Source: Pantoea alhagi (GTDB lineage Bacteria > Pseudomonadota > Gammaproteobacteria > Enterobacterales > Enterobacteriaceae). From it: a DNA stretch of 64,000 bases. Positions 24,180 to 31,659 of this stretch are shown here, in pieces (the first letter of the stretch is position 1; each line of letters starts with the position of its first letter). The stretch covers positions 310,001 to 374,000 of the forward strand of contig NZ_CP019706.1 of assembly GCF_002101395.1 (NCBI RefSeq), given 5' to 3'. The notes under the pieces were generated by a model. The model searched no databases and was not told where the DNA came from. It worked only from the letters and a program-made list of their open reading frames with translations. Position numbers and translations under genes: made by a program.

Positions 24180-26588
24180 TCAGAAACTGCGGAACAGCGC
24201 TTTACCGCGCAGCAACCGGACTCCCAACCAGCCACCGCACAATGAAAGCAGCAGCGCCCCGCTTAACGGCAGCGCAATCCAGAGCCGGTAGTCAGGCTCC
24301 CAGGGAAAATCGAACACCTTACGCTGCAATCCCCATAACGCCGCCTCAGCGCCCAGCGCCGCCGCCGCACCCGCCACAATGCCTAACAGCGTAAACTCAT
24401 ACCACAGCGTTGAACGCAGCAGCTTTTTCCCGGCGCCCAGCGTGCGATAAACCACCAGCTCTTGTCGTCGCTGCCGCATCCCTACCTGCACCTGAGCCAG
24501 CAGCAGCAGCAGGCCACAGGCGGTAACCAGCACCACCATAATTTCCAGCGCCTGGCTCACCTGCGTTAGTACCTGCCCTATCTGGCGCATCATCGCCCCG
24601 ATATCCAGCAGGCTGAGCGTCGGAAAAGCACGGTTCAGCTGGGCCAGCGTCCCGGTACCACCATCATAACGGAAGCTGGTAAGCCAGGTTTGCGGCTGTT
24701 CATCCAGCGCTCCCGGCGGGAAAATAAAGAAAAAGTTAGGCCGCAGGCTCTCCCAGTCAACTTTACGCAGGCTGCTAATTTTAGCGCTAAACTGCTGCGT
24801 ATCGCCGGTAAAGGTCAGGGTATCGCCGAGCTTCACGCCTAAACGATCGGCCAGCTCCGCTTCCATCGATACCTCTCCGGCGCGCGGCGGCCACTGTCCG
24901 GCGACAATCGGGTTGTGTTCCGGGCGGCGCGATAACGATGTCAGATTAAGCTCGCGGTTTAGCGCGTTGTCACGGCGTGGATCCACAGCCTGCTGATTAA
25001 TTTCCGTCAGACGCACACGGGCAACGGGATAAAAAGTGCCGGGCTCAATCTGATGCTGCGTCAGGAAACGCTGCACGTCTGCTACCTGTTCACGACTGAT
25101 ATTCAGCAAGAAATAGTTAGGGCTGTCGGCAGGCAACTGCTGCTGCCAACGATCGAGCAGATCGCCGCGCAGCACCAGCAGCAGGGCCAGCAGCATAAAA
25201 GAGAGCGAAAAGGCCGCCAGCTGACTTAAAGTTACCCACGGCTGGCGCAGCAGACGATTTATTGCCAGGCGCAGCGCCAGTCGACGTACGGTCAGTCGGC
25301 TCAGCAGCCAGAGCGCTCCCCATCCCAACCCCGCCAACAGCGCCGCCAGCAATACCACCCCGCCCAGCAATGCCCAGAGCAGCTTGCTATTGCCCACCAG
25401 CAGCACCAGCAGCGCAATCACCACCAGCGCCATGATTGGCAGATAATAGCGTAACGGCCAGACGGCGGTGATGACGTCCTGTCTCAGCACACGCAACGGC
25501 TGCGTCGCCAACAGCAGCCGATAAGGACGCAGACCCACCAGCAGGGAAATGGTAAACAGCGCGCCCAGCGCCCAGATCCACGGCCAGAGTCCGGCGGCAG
25601 GCAGTTCGCCAGGGAGGACCGGACGCAGCAGCGTTAACAGCAGCCGCTCGAAGCCCATCCCCAGCACGCTACCGGCCAGCGCCGCCAGCAGCAGCACCGC
25701 CAGCCACTGGCCGACAATCAGTTTGCGTAAGGCGCTGCGTCCGGCGCCCAGCGTTTTCAGTACCGCGACCAAATCGTAGCGGCTGCGGCAATAGTGGCTC
25801 ATCGCTACCGCCACCGCCGCCACCGCCAGCAGCAGCGTCAACAGGGCAGACAGCAGTAAAAACTGCTGCGCGCGCTGCATCGATCGCCCCAGCGCATCTT
25901 CTGAGTTTTCCACGCTCAGCCAGCGCTGATCGCTTTTTAACTGCGGCGTGATCCAGCGATCGTAGCGGCTTAACGCTTCTCCAGCGCCAGCCACTTTATA
26001 GCGCCAGGTCAGGCGGCTTCCCGGCTGCACCGCGCCGGTTTTTTCAACGTCGGCGAGGTTCATAAGCAGACGCGGCGCGGTCTGAAAAGGATTAAAACCC
26101 GCGTCCGGCTCCTGTAAAACCGTTCCGGCGATATGCAACCGGGTATCGCCGATGTCCAGTTCATCGCCCGGTTTAACGCCCAGCAGCGTCATCAGCCGTG
26201 GAGCCAGAAGCACGCTGCCGGGCTGCGGTTTCAGCCCCGGTGGTTCGGTGCGTAGTTCGCCAAACATTGGATAAGACTGGTCGACCGCCTTTACCGCCGC
26301 CAGCTGCGGCGCTTCGCCCGCAAAGGTCATGGTCATAAAGGTAAGCTGGGCGGAAATGTTCAGGCCCAGCTGCTGCGCCCGATCCAGCCACGGCTGCGGC
26401 ACCGGATGCGCACTGCTTAATGTACGGTCGCCCGCCATAAACTCGCGGCTTTGCTGCGTCAGCCCTTTTTCCATGCGGTCGCCCAGCGTGCCCAACGCCA
26501 GTACGCAGGCGACAGACAAGGTGAGCGCCAGCCAGACGATCAGCAACGAAGGCGAGCGCCATTCGCGCCAGAACCAGCGCCAGATCAT
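24180..26588 (-). CDS. ybbP: YbbP, FtsX-like ABC permease
   Basis: An 802-residue inner-membrane permease with an N-terminal span, large periplasmic domains and two FtsX-type blocks of spans (about 245-440 and 690-795). With YbbA it forms an ABC system related to LolCD/MacB-type mechanotransmission exporters. The physiological cargo is not established. ATG 26588 overlaps the ybbA stop by four bases (ATGA). Length is close to E. coli YbbP (804). Confidence 0.9.
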   Translation of the reverse strand: MIWRWFWREWRSPSLLIVWLALTLSVACVLALGTLGDRMEKGLTQQSREFMAGDRTLSSAHPVPQPWLDRAQQLGLNISAQLTFMTMTFAGEAPQLAAVKAVDQSYPMFGELRTEPPGLKPQPGSVLLAPRLMTLLGVKPGDELDIGDTRLHIAGTVLQEPDAGFNPFQTAPRLLMNLADVEKTGAVQPGSRLTWRYKVAGAGEALSRYDRWITPQLKSDQRWLSVENSEDALGRSMQRAQQFLLLSALLTLLLAVAAVAVAMSHYCRSRYDLVAVLKTLGAGRSALRKLIVGQWLAVLLLAALAGSVLGMGFERLLLTLLRPVLPGELPAAGLWPWIWALGALFTISLLVGLRPYRLLLATQPLRVLRQDVITAVWPLRYYLPIMALVVIALLVLLVGNSKLLWALLGGVVLLAALLAGLGWGALWLLSRLTVRRLALRLAINRLLRQPWVTLSQLAAFSLSFMLLALLLVLRGDLLDRWQQQLPADSPNYFLLNISREQVADVQRFLTQHQIEPGTFYPVARVRLTEINQQAVDPRRDNALNRELNLTSLSRRPEHNPIVAGQWPPRAGEVSMEAELADRLGVKLGDTLTFTGDTQQFSAKISSLRKVDWESLRPNFFFIFPPGALDEQPQTWLTSFRYDGGTGTLAQLNRAFPTLSLLDIGAMMRQIGQVLTQVSQALEIMVVLVTACGLLLLLAQVQVGMRQRRQELVVYRTLGAGKKLLRSTLWYEFTLLGIVAGAAAALGAEAALWGLQRKVFDFPWEPDYRLWIALPLSGALLLSLCGGWLGVRLLRGKALFRSF

Positions 26589-27271
26589 GCTTCCTCCCAC
26601 AGCTTGCCATCACGCACGCGCAGCCGCCGATCACAACGCGCCGCCAACTGCACATCGTGGGTGACAAGAATCAGCGTAGTGGCGTTGTCGCGGTTCATTG
26701 AGAACAGCAGATCGGCAATGCGATCGCCGGTCTGCCGATCGAGATTACCGGTCGGCTCATCGGCAAACAACACGTCAGGACGACCATTAAAGGCGCGCGC
26801 CAGCGCCACGCGCTGCTGTTCGCCACCGGAAAGCTGCGACGGCAAATGATGCAGCCGCTTGCCCAGTCCCAGCTGCTCTAACAGCGCCTGCGCCTGATCG
26901 CGACTTTGTCGCTCAGGATCGCCGCGCAGTAACGCAGGTAACTGTACGTTTTCCAGTGCGTTCAGGGTGGGAACCAGCATAAAAGACTGAAATACGAAGC
27001 CGACATGACGCGCCCGCAACTGCGCGCGCTGCTCTTCGTCCATTTTTTGCAGCGGTTCGCCGCACAGCCAGACCTCTCCGCTACTGCCATCATCCAGCCC
27101 GGCGAGAATGCCCAGCAGAGTAGACTTGCCCGATCCTGATTCCCCAATCAGGGCGATGCTCTGCCCCGGTTTGACAACCAGGTCAACTCCGGTAAGGATG
27201 AACAGCTGATGCTCCCCTTCACCGACGGATTTAGTAAGATGATGAACTTCAACAATGTTTTCCGCTGGCAT
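26585..27271 (-). CDS. ybbA: YbbA, ABC transporter ATPase
   Basis: A 228-residue LolD/MacB-class ATPase: Walker A GESGSGKST, Q-loop FQSFML, signature LSGGEQQRVALARA, Walker B VLFADEPTGN and H-loop VTHD. It powers YbbP, with which it overlaps. Its first 33 bases are antisense to the start of tesA, a layout also seen in E. coli. Confidence 0.93.
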   Translation of the reverse strand: MPAENIVEVHHLTKSVGEGEHQLFILTGVDLVVKPGQSIALIGESGSGKSTLLGILAGLDDGSSGEVWLCGEPLQKMDEEQRAQLRARHVGFVFQSFMLVPTLNALENVQLPALLRGDPERQSRDQAQALLEQLGLGKRLHHLPSQLSGGEQQRVALARAFNGRPDVLFADEPTGNLDRQTGDRIADLLFSMNRDNATTLILVTHDVQLAARCDRRLRVRDGKLWEEA

Positions 27272-27862
27272 TATCCCTTCCTGTTGTTATTACTGTTACT
27301 TACGCGTGTGGCGTCCGCAGAATCACTGTTGGTTCTCGGCGACAGCCTGAGTGCGGGCTACCGCATGTCGGCCAGTCAGGCCTGGCCAGCCCTGCTGGAT
27401 AAAAAATGGCAGCAGCAGCCAGAGGTGATCAACGGCAGCATCAGTGGCGATACCGCTGCGCAAGGATTAGCGCGTCTGCCTGCACTGCTACAACAGCATC
27501 ATCCTCGCTGGGTATTGATCGAGCTGGGCGCTAATGATGGTCTGCGCGGTTTTCCACCGCAAAATATCGAGCAGGACTTAAATAAAATCATCACGACGAT
27601 TCAGGCGGCCAATGCGAAACCCTTACTGATGCAGATCCGTCTGCCGGCGAACTATGGTCGTCGGTATAACGATGCTTTTAATAACATTTATGTCAAACTG
27701 GCCCAACAACACAATATTCCGCTGGTGCCCTTCTTTATGGAGCAGGTTTACCTTAAATCACAGTGGATGCAGCCAGACGGCCTTCACCCCACGCCGGATG
27801 CGCAGGCTTTTATTACCGAACTGATGGACAAAGAACTGGCTCCCCTAGTTAAGCATGAGTAA
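27239..27862 (+). CDS. tesA: Thioesterase I / lysophospholipase L1 / protease I
   Basis: A 207-residue periplasmic GDSL hydrolase. A signal peptide (MMNFNNVFRW, then a Leu-rich core, cleaved near ASAE) precedes the catalytic Ser in LLVLGDSLSAGYRM, Gly in SGDTAAQG, Asn in LGANDGLRG and Asp/His in DGLHPTPDA. It cleaves acyl-CoA, lysophospholipids and some esters. The start at 27239 gives the E. coli N-terminus and overlaps ybbA head to head by 33 bases. The downstream gene starts eight bases before its stop. Confidence 0.95.
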   Translation: MMNFNNVFRWHYPFLLLLLLLTRVASAESLLVLGDSLSAGYRMSASQAWPALLDKKWQQQPEVINGSISGDTAAQGLARLPALLQQHHPRWVLIELGANDGLRGFPPQNIEQDLNKIITTIQAANAKPLLMQIRLPANYGRRYNDAFNNIYVKLAQQHNIPLVPFFMEQVYLKSQWMQPDGLHPTPDAQAFITELMDKELAPLVKHE

Positions 27863-28667
27863 CAAACGGCACAGAAGCCACGGACGTAAAGTTATGCAAA
27901 AAAACGTATTAATCACCGGCTGCTCCAGCGGTATTGGGCTGGTTGCGGCCAACGATCTCTTGATGCGCGGCTATCGCGTGCTGGCTGCCTGTCGCAAGCC
28001 AGAAGATGTGGCGCGCATGAATGCGTTGGGGTTTACCGGAATTCAACTCGATCTCAACGATGCGCAGAGCGTGATCCAGGCAGCGGAACAGGTTATCTCT
28101 TTGACCGACGGTCAGCTGTATGGGCTGTTTAATAATGCTGGCTATGGCGTTTATGGCCCGCTGGAAACCCTGTCGCGTCAGCAGCTGGAGCAGCAATTTG
28201 CCAGCAATCTGTTCGGCACCCACCAGTTAACGATGCTGCTGTTGCCCGCTTTACGCACCAGCGGCGATGCGCGCATTATTAATACCAGTTCAGTCATGGG
28301 TTTGATCTCTACGCCAGGACGCGGCGCTTATGCCGCCAGTAAATATGCGCTGGAGGCCTGGGCCGATGCCCTGCGTATGGAGCTGCACGGCAGCGGCGTT
28401 CGCGTCAGCCTGATAGAGCCAGGCCCTATCCGTACGCGCTTTACTGACAATGTGAATCAGACTCAACGGGAAAAGCCGGTTAAAAATCCCGGTATTGCGG
28501 CACGCTTTACGTTGCCACCGGAGGCGATACTGCCCAAGCTGCGTCATGCGCTGGAAAGCCGCCATCCGCGCCTGCGCTACCCTGTGACGCTGGTCGCGCA
28601 TGCGATGAGTTGGCTGCGGCGCTTGCTGCCAGGCTGGATACTGGATCGCATTTTACGCGGCAACTAA
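27855..28667 (+). CDS. ybbO: YbbO, short-chain dehydrogenase
   Basis: A 270-residue SDR-family oxidoreductase. The cofactor motif is TGCSSGIG, followed by NNAGYG and the catalytic Ser/Tyr/Lys (NTSSVMG, YAASK). E. coli YbbO is an NADP-dependent aldehyde reductase (family knowledge). ATG 27855 overlaps tesA by eight bases; an internal ATG at 27894 (MQKNVLITG) is an alternative that removes 13 residues. It is coupled with tesA. Confidence 0.9.
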   Translation: MSNKRHRSHGRKVMQKNVLITGCSSGIGLVAANDLLMRGYRVLAACRKPEDVARMNALGFTGIQLDLNDAQSVIQAAEQVISLTDGQLYGLFNNAGYGVYGPLETLSRQQLEQQFASNLFGTHQLTMLLLPALRTSGDARIINTSSVMGLISTPGRGAYAASKYALEAWADALRMELHGSGVRVSLIEPGPIRTRFTDNVNQTQREKPVKNPGIAARFTLPPEAILPKLRHALESRHPRLRYPVTLVAHAMSWLRRLLPGWILDRILRGN

Positions 28668-28747
28668 CGCGGCAGCGCAAATTTGGCTTGAAGCCGAAGG
28701 CAACGCCCCAATATCGTACTAAAGTCATCAGACAAAGAGACGCCTAC

Positions 28748-29605
28748 ATGTCATTACACGCTTCGATTATTAATATCAACGAATCTAACCTGCAGCAGAC
28801 GCTGGAACAGTCCATGACGCTGCCAGTGCTGTTCTATTTCTGGTCTGAACGCAGCCAGCATTGCCAGCAGCTTACGCCGGTGCTGGAGCGTCTGGCACAG
28901 GAGTATGCCGGGCAGTTCGTGCTGGCGAAGCTGGACTGTGATAATGAGCCGATGGTTGCTTCCCAGTTCGGCCTGCGCGCCATTCCTACGGTTTATCTGT
29001 TCCAGAATGGTCAGCCGGTCGATGGCTTCCAGGGACCGCAGCCGGAAGAGGCTATTCGCGCCCTGCTGCAGAAAGTGCTGCCGCGTGAAGAAGAGCTAAA
29101 GGCGCAGCAGGCGCTTGAGCTGGTACAGCAGGGGAAACCGCTGGACGCGCTGCCGCTGCTGAAAGAGGCCTGGCAGCTCAGTAATCAATCCAGCGAAATC
29201 GGCTTTCTGCTGGCTGAAGTCTTGATCTCGCTTAACCGCAGCGATGAGGCGGAAGGCGTGCTGAAAGTGGTTCCGCTGCAGGATCAGGATACCCGTTATC
29301 AGGGGCTGATGGCGCAGATCGACCTGCTGAAGCAGGCGGCGGATACTCCGGAAATCCAGCAGCTTCAGCAGCAGCTGGAAAACGAGCCGCAGAATGCCGA
29401 GCTGGCAAGCAAACTGGCGCTGCAGCTGCATCAGGTTGGCCGTAACGAAGAGGCGCTGGAGCTGCTTTACCGCTTTTTGAAAACCGATCTCAACGCCGCC
29501 GACGGTCAAACGCGTAAAATGCTGCAGGAGATCCTGGCGGCGCTCGGCACCGGCGATGCGCTGGCGGCTAAATATCGTCGCCTGTTATACTCCCTGCTCT
29601 ACTAA
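28748..29605 (+). CDS. cnoX: CnoX (YbbN), chaperedoxin
   Basis: A 285-residue protein with an N-terminal thioredoxin domain (1-110) and C-terminal TPR-like helices (115-285). The thioredoxin active site is SQHC rather than CxxC, the SxxC form known for E. coli CnoX. CnoX protects substrates from hypochlorous-acid-induced aggregation and hands them to GroEL. ATG 28748 gives the expected length; the frame open from 28610 is not supported. Confidence 0.93.
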   Translation: MSLHASIININESNLQQTLEQSMTLPVLFYFWSERSQHCQQLTPVLERLAQEYAGQFVLAKLDCDNEPMVASQFGLRAIPTVYLFQNGQPVDGFQGPQPEEAIRALLQKVLPREEELKAQQALELVQQGKPLDALPLLKEAWQLSNQSSEIGFLLAEVLISLNRSDEAEGVLKVVPLQDQDTRYQGLMAQIDLLKQAADTPEIQQLQQQLENEPQNAELASKLALQLHQVGRNEEALELLYRFLKTDLNAADGQTRKMLQEILAALGTGDALAAKYRRLLYSLLY

Positions 29606-29660
29606 TCTCTGCCGACAACGGGCCAGGGTTTGGCCCGTTATAAAACAGTCTGGAGGTTTT

Positions 29661-30578
29661 ATGTTTGCTGTGATCCCCGTTCTTATTGTCGTTGCGTTAA
29701 TTATCGTCTGGTCAGGCATAAAAATTGTGCCACAAGGCTACCAGTGGACCGTGGAACGCTTTGGTCGTTATACCAAAACGCTGCAGCCCGGTTTAAATCT
29801 TTTAGTACCCTTTATGGATCGTATTGGTCGCAAGATTAATATGATGGAGCAGGTGCTGGATGTCCCTTCTCAGGAAGTCATCTCCAAAGATAACGCCAAT
29901 GTCACCATTGACGCCGTCTGCTTTATTCAGGTAGTGGATCCGGCGCGCGCCGCCTATGAGGTCAGCAATCTTGACCAGGCGATCATTAATTTAACCATGA
30001 CCAATATCCGTACCGTCCTTGGCTCTATGGAGCTGGATGAGATGCTGTCGCAGCGTGACAGTATTAATACCCGCCTGTTGCATATTGTGGATGAGGCAAC
30101 CAACCCGTGGGGCATCAAGGTGACACGTATAGAGATTCGCGATGTGCGCCCGCCGCAGGAGCTGATCGCCGCCATGAACGCCCAGATGAAAGCAGAGCGC
30201 ACCAAGCGCGCCGATATTCTGGCGGCAGAGGGTATTCGTCAGGCGGCGATTTTACGCGCCGAAGGGGAAAAACAGTCGGAAATATTAAAAGCGGAAGGCG
30301 ATCGTCAGGCCGCTTTTCTGCAGGCGGAAGCGCGTGAACGTGCTGCGGAAGCCGAAGCGCGCGCCACAAAAATGGTGTCGGAAGCAATTGCCGCTGGAGA
30401 TATCCAGGCAGTGAACTACTTTGTCGCACAAAAATATACCGATGCACTGCAAAAAATTGGCTCTGCCGATAACAGCAAAGTGGTGCTGATGCCGTTAGAT
30501 GCTACCAGCATTATGGGTTCCATTGCCGGGATCAGCGAGCTGCTGAACGAAAGCAGGCAGTCGCGGAGTAATAAATAA
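29661..30578 (+). CDS. qmcA: QmcA, SPFH/stomatin-like membrane protein
   Basis: A 305-residue stomatin homologue with one N-terminal membrane span (residues ~3-22), an SPFH domain (25-200) and a long Ala/Glu-rich coiled coil (AERTKRADILAAEGIRQAAI onward). It forms large membrane-bound assemblies; E. coli QmcA is a multicopy suppressor linked to FtsH/HtpX quality control. TGGAGG precedes ATG 29661. It shares one base with ybbJ. Confidence 0.93.
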   Translation: MFAVIPVLIVVALIIVWSGIKIVPQGYQWTVERFGRYTKTLQPGLNLLVPFMDRIGRKINMMEQVLDVPSQEVISKDNANVTIDAVCFIQVVDPARAAYEVSNLDQAIINLTMTNIRTVLGSMELDEMLSQRDSINTRLLHIVDEATNPWGIKVTRIEIRDVRPPQELIAAMNAQMKAERTKRADILAAEGIRQAAILRAEGEKQSEILKAEGDRQAAFLQAEARERAAEAEARATKMVSEAIAAGDIQAVNYFVAQKYTDALQKIGSADNSKVVLMPLDATSIMGSIAGISELLNESRQSRSNK

Positions 30579-31042
30579 TGTTGGCGGCCGTCATTAATCA
30601 TCCTCACTGGTTCTGGTTGACGTTGGGCGGCCTGCTGTTGATTGCGGAAATGCTGGGCACCAGCGGCTATCTGCTCTGGAGCGGTCTGGCTGCGCTGGCG
30701 GTGGGCATCATCCGCTGGCTGCTGCCCTTTTCATGGGGAACCCAGGGGGTGCTGTTCGCGCTGCTGACGCTACTCGCCGCCTTTCTCTGGTATCGCTGGC
30801 TGGCGCTGCGCCAAAAACAGCCCGGCATGTTGCTTAACCAGCGTGGCATGCAGATGACCGGCATACATCTGACATTAGATGAAGCTTTGGTTAACGGACT
30901 GGGCCATGTTCGCGTTGGCGACAGCAGCTGGCGCGTGCAGGCTGACAGCGATCTCCCCGCCGGCACGCGTGTAGTGGTGATTTGCGTGGAAGGCGTTACC
31001 TTACGCATCCGGCCGCTGGCGGCTGAAAATCCAGGCCGCTGA
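30578..31042 (+). CDS. ybbJ: YbbJ, NfeD-family membrane protein
   Basis: A 154-residue protein with three membrane spans (about 12-30, 34-52, 54-70) and a C-terminal OB-fold NfeD domain (85-145, MTLDEALVNGLGHVRVGDSS-like). NfeD proteins partner stomatin-type SPFH proteins, consistent with the overlap with qmcA. It ends 35 bp before the converging cueR stop. Confidence 0.9.
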   Translation: MLAAVINHPHWFWLTLGGLLLIAEMLGTSGYLLWSGLAALAVGIIRWLLPFSWGTQGVLFALLTLLAAFLWYRWLALRQKQPGMLLNQRGMQMTGIHLTLDEALVNGLGHVRVGDSSWRVQADSDLPAGTRVVVICVEGVTLRIRPLAAENPGR

Positions 31043-31077
31043 CCTTTCGCAGCGATAAACCGCCTCTGGTCAGGCCG

Positions 31078-31485
31078 CTATTTTTCGTTGCGATGACAGC
31101 AGCCGGTCAGGTTATCAATAATCGGGCAATCTGCACTCTCATCGCCGGGGCACGCCTCCGCCAACGCCAGCAGCCGCTCACGCATTGCCTTAAGCTGATC
31201 GATATGCGCTTCAATTTCCTTAACTTTCAGCAGGGTGCGCTGTTTGACATCTGCGCTGTGACGCCCCGGGTCATTAAACAGATGCACCAGTTCACGGCAC
31301 TCATCCAGCGTAAAACCTACCTGCCGCGCCTGTCGCAGCAGCGTCAGTTCGTCCAGATGACGTGCCGTATAGCTGCGGTAGCCGTTTTCGCTGCGCAACG
31401 GCGGCGTTACCAGCCCTTTTTCTTCATAAAAGCGGATTGCCTTACTGGTTAAGCCGGTTCTTTTAGCCACATCGCTAATGTTCAT
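31078..31485 (-). CDS. cueR: CueR, copper-responsive MerR-type regulator
   Basis: A 135-residue MerR-family activator. The N-terminal winged helix is MNISDVAKRTGLTSKAIRFY, the dimerisation coiled coil spans about 75-108, and the Cu(I)-binding loop has two Cys in ACPGDESADC (C112 and C120 pattern). It senses Cu(I), Ag(I) or Au(I) and activates copA (and cueO elsewhere). It is divergent from copA across the MerR-type promoter. Confidence 0.95.
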   Translation of the reverse strand: MNISDVAKRTGLTSKAIRFYEEKGLVTPPLRSENGYRSYTARHLDELTLLRQARQVGFTLDECRELVHLFNDPGRHSADVKQRTLLKVKEIEAHIDQLKAMRERLLALAEACPGDESADCPIIDNLTGCCHRNEK

Positions 31486-31584
31486 TCTGTTCCCCTTCAG
31501 ACCATTGCAGGCAGGATAACGCTGATCCGCCGCCTGTGCTTTACAAAAATGACGATCATGGCAAAGCGTTCACCTGCTAAAAAC

Positions 31585-31615
31585 TTGACCTTCCCCTTAA
31601 TGGAAGGTTTAAGCT
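31585..31615 (+). promoter_or_regulatory. copA promoter with CueR box and 19-bp spacer
   Basis: The -35 TTGACC (31585-31590) and -10 TAAGCT (31610-31615) are separated by 19 bp, the overlong spacer of MerR-type promoters. The spacer holds the inverted repeat ACCTTCC...GGAAGGT recognised by CueR. Confidence 0.9.
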
Positions 31616-31659
31616 TACAGCTCTGATAATCTTTCATGCCTGAAAAGAGGGAAAAGCTT

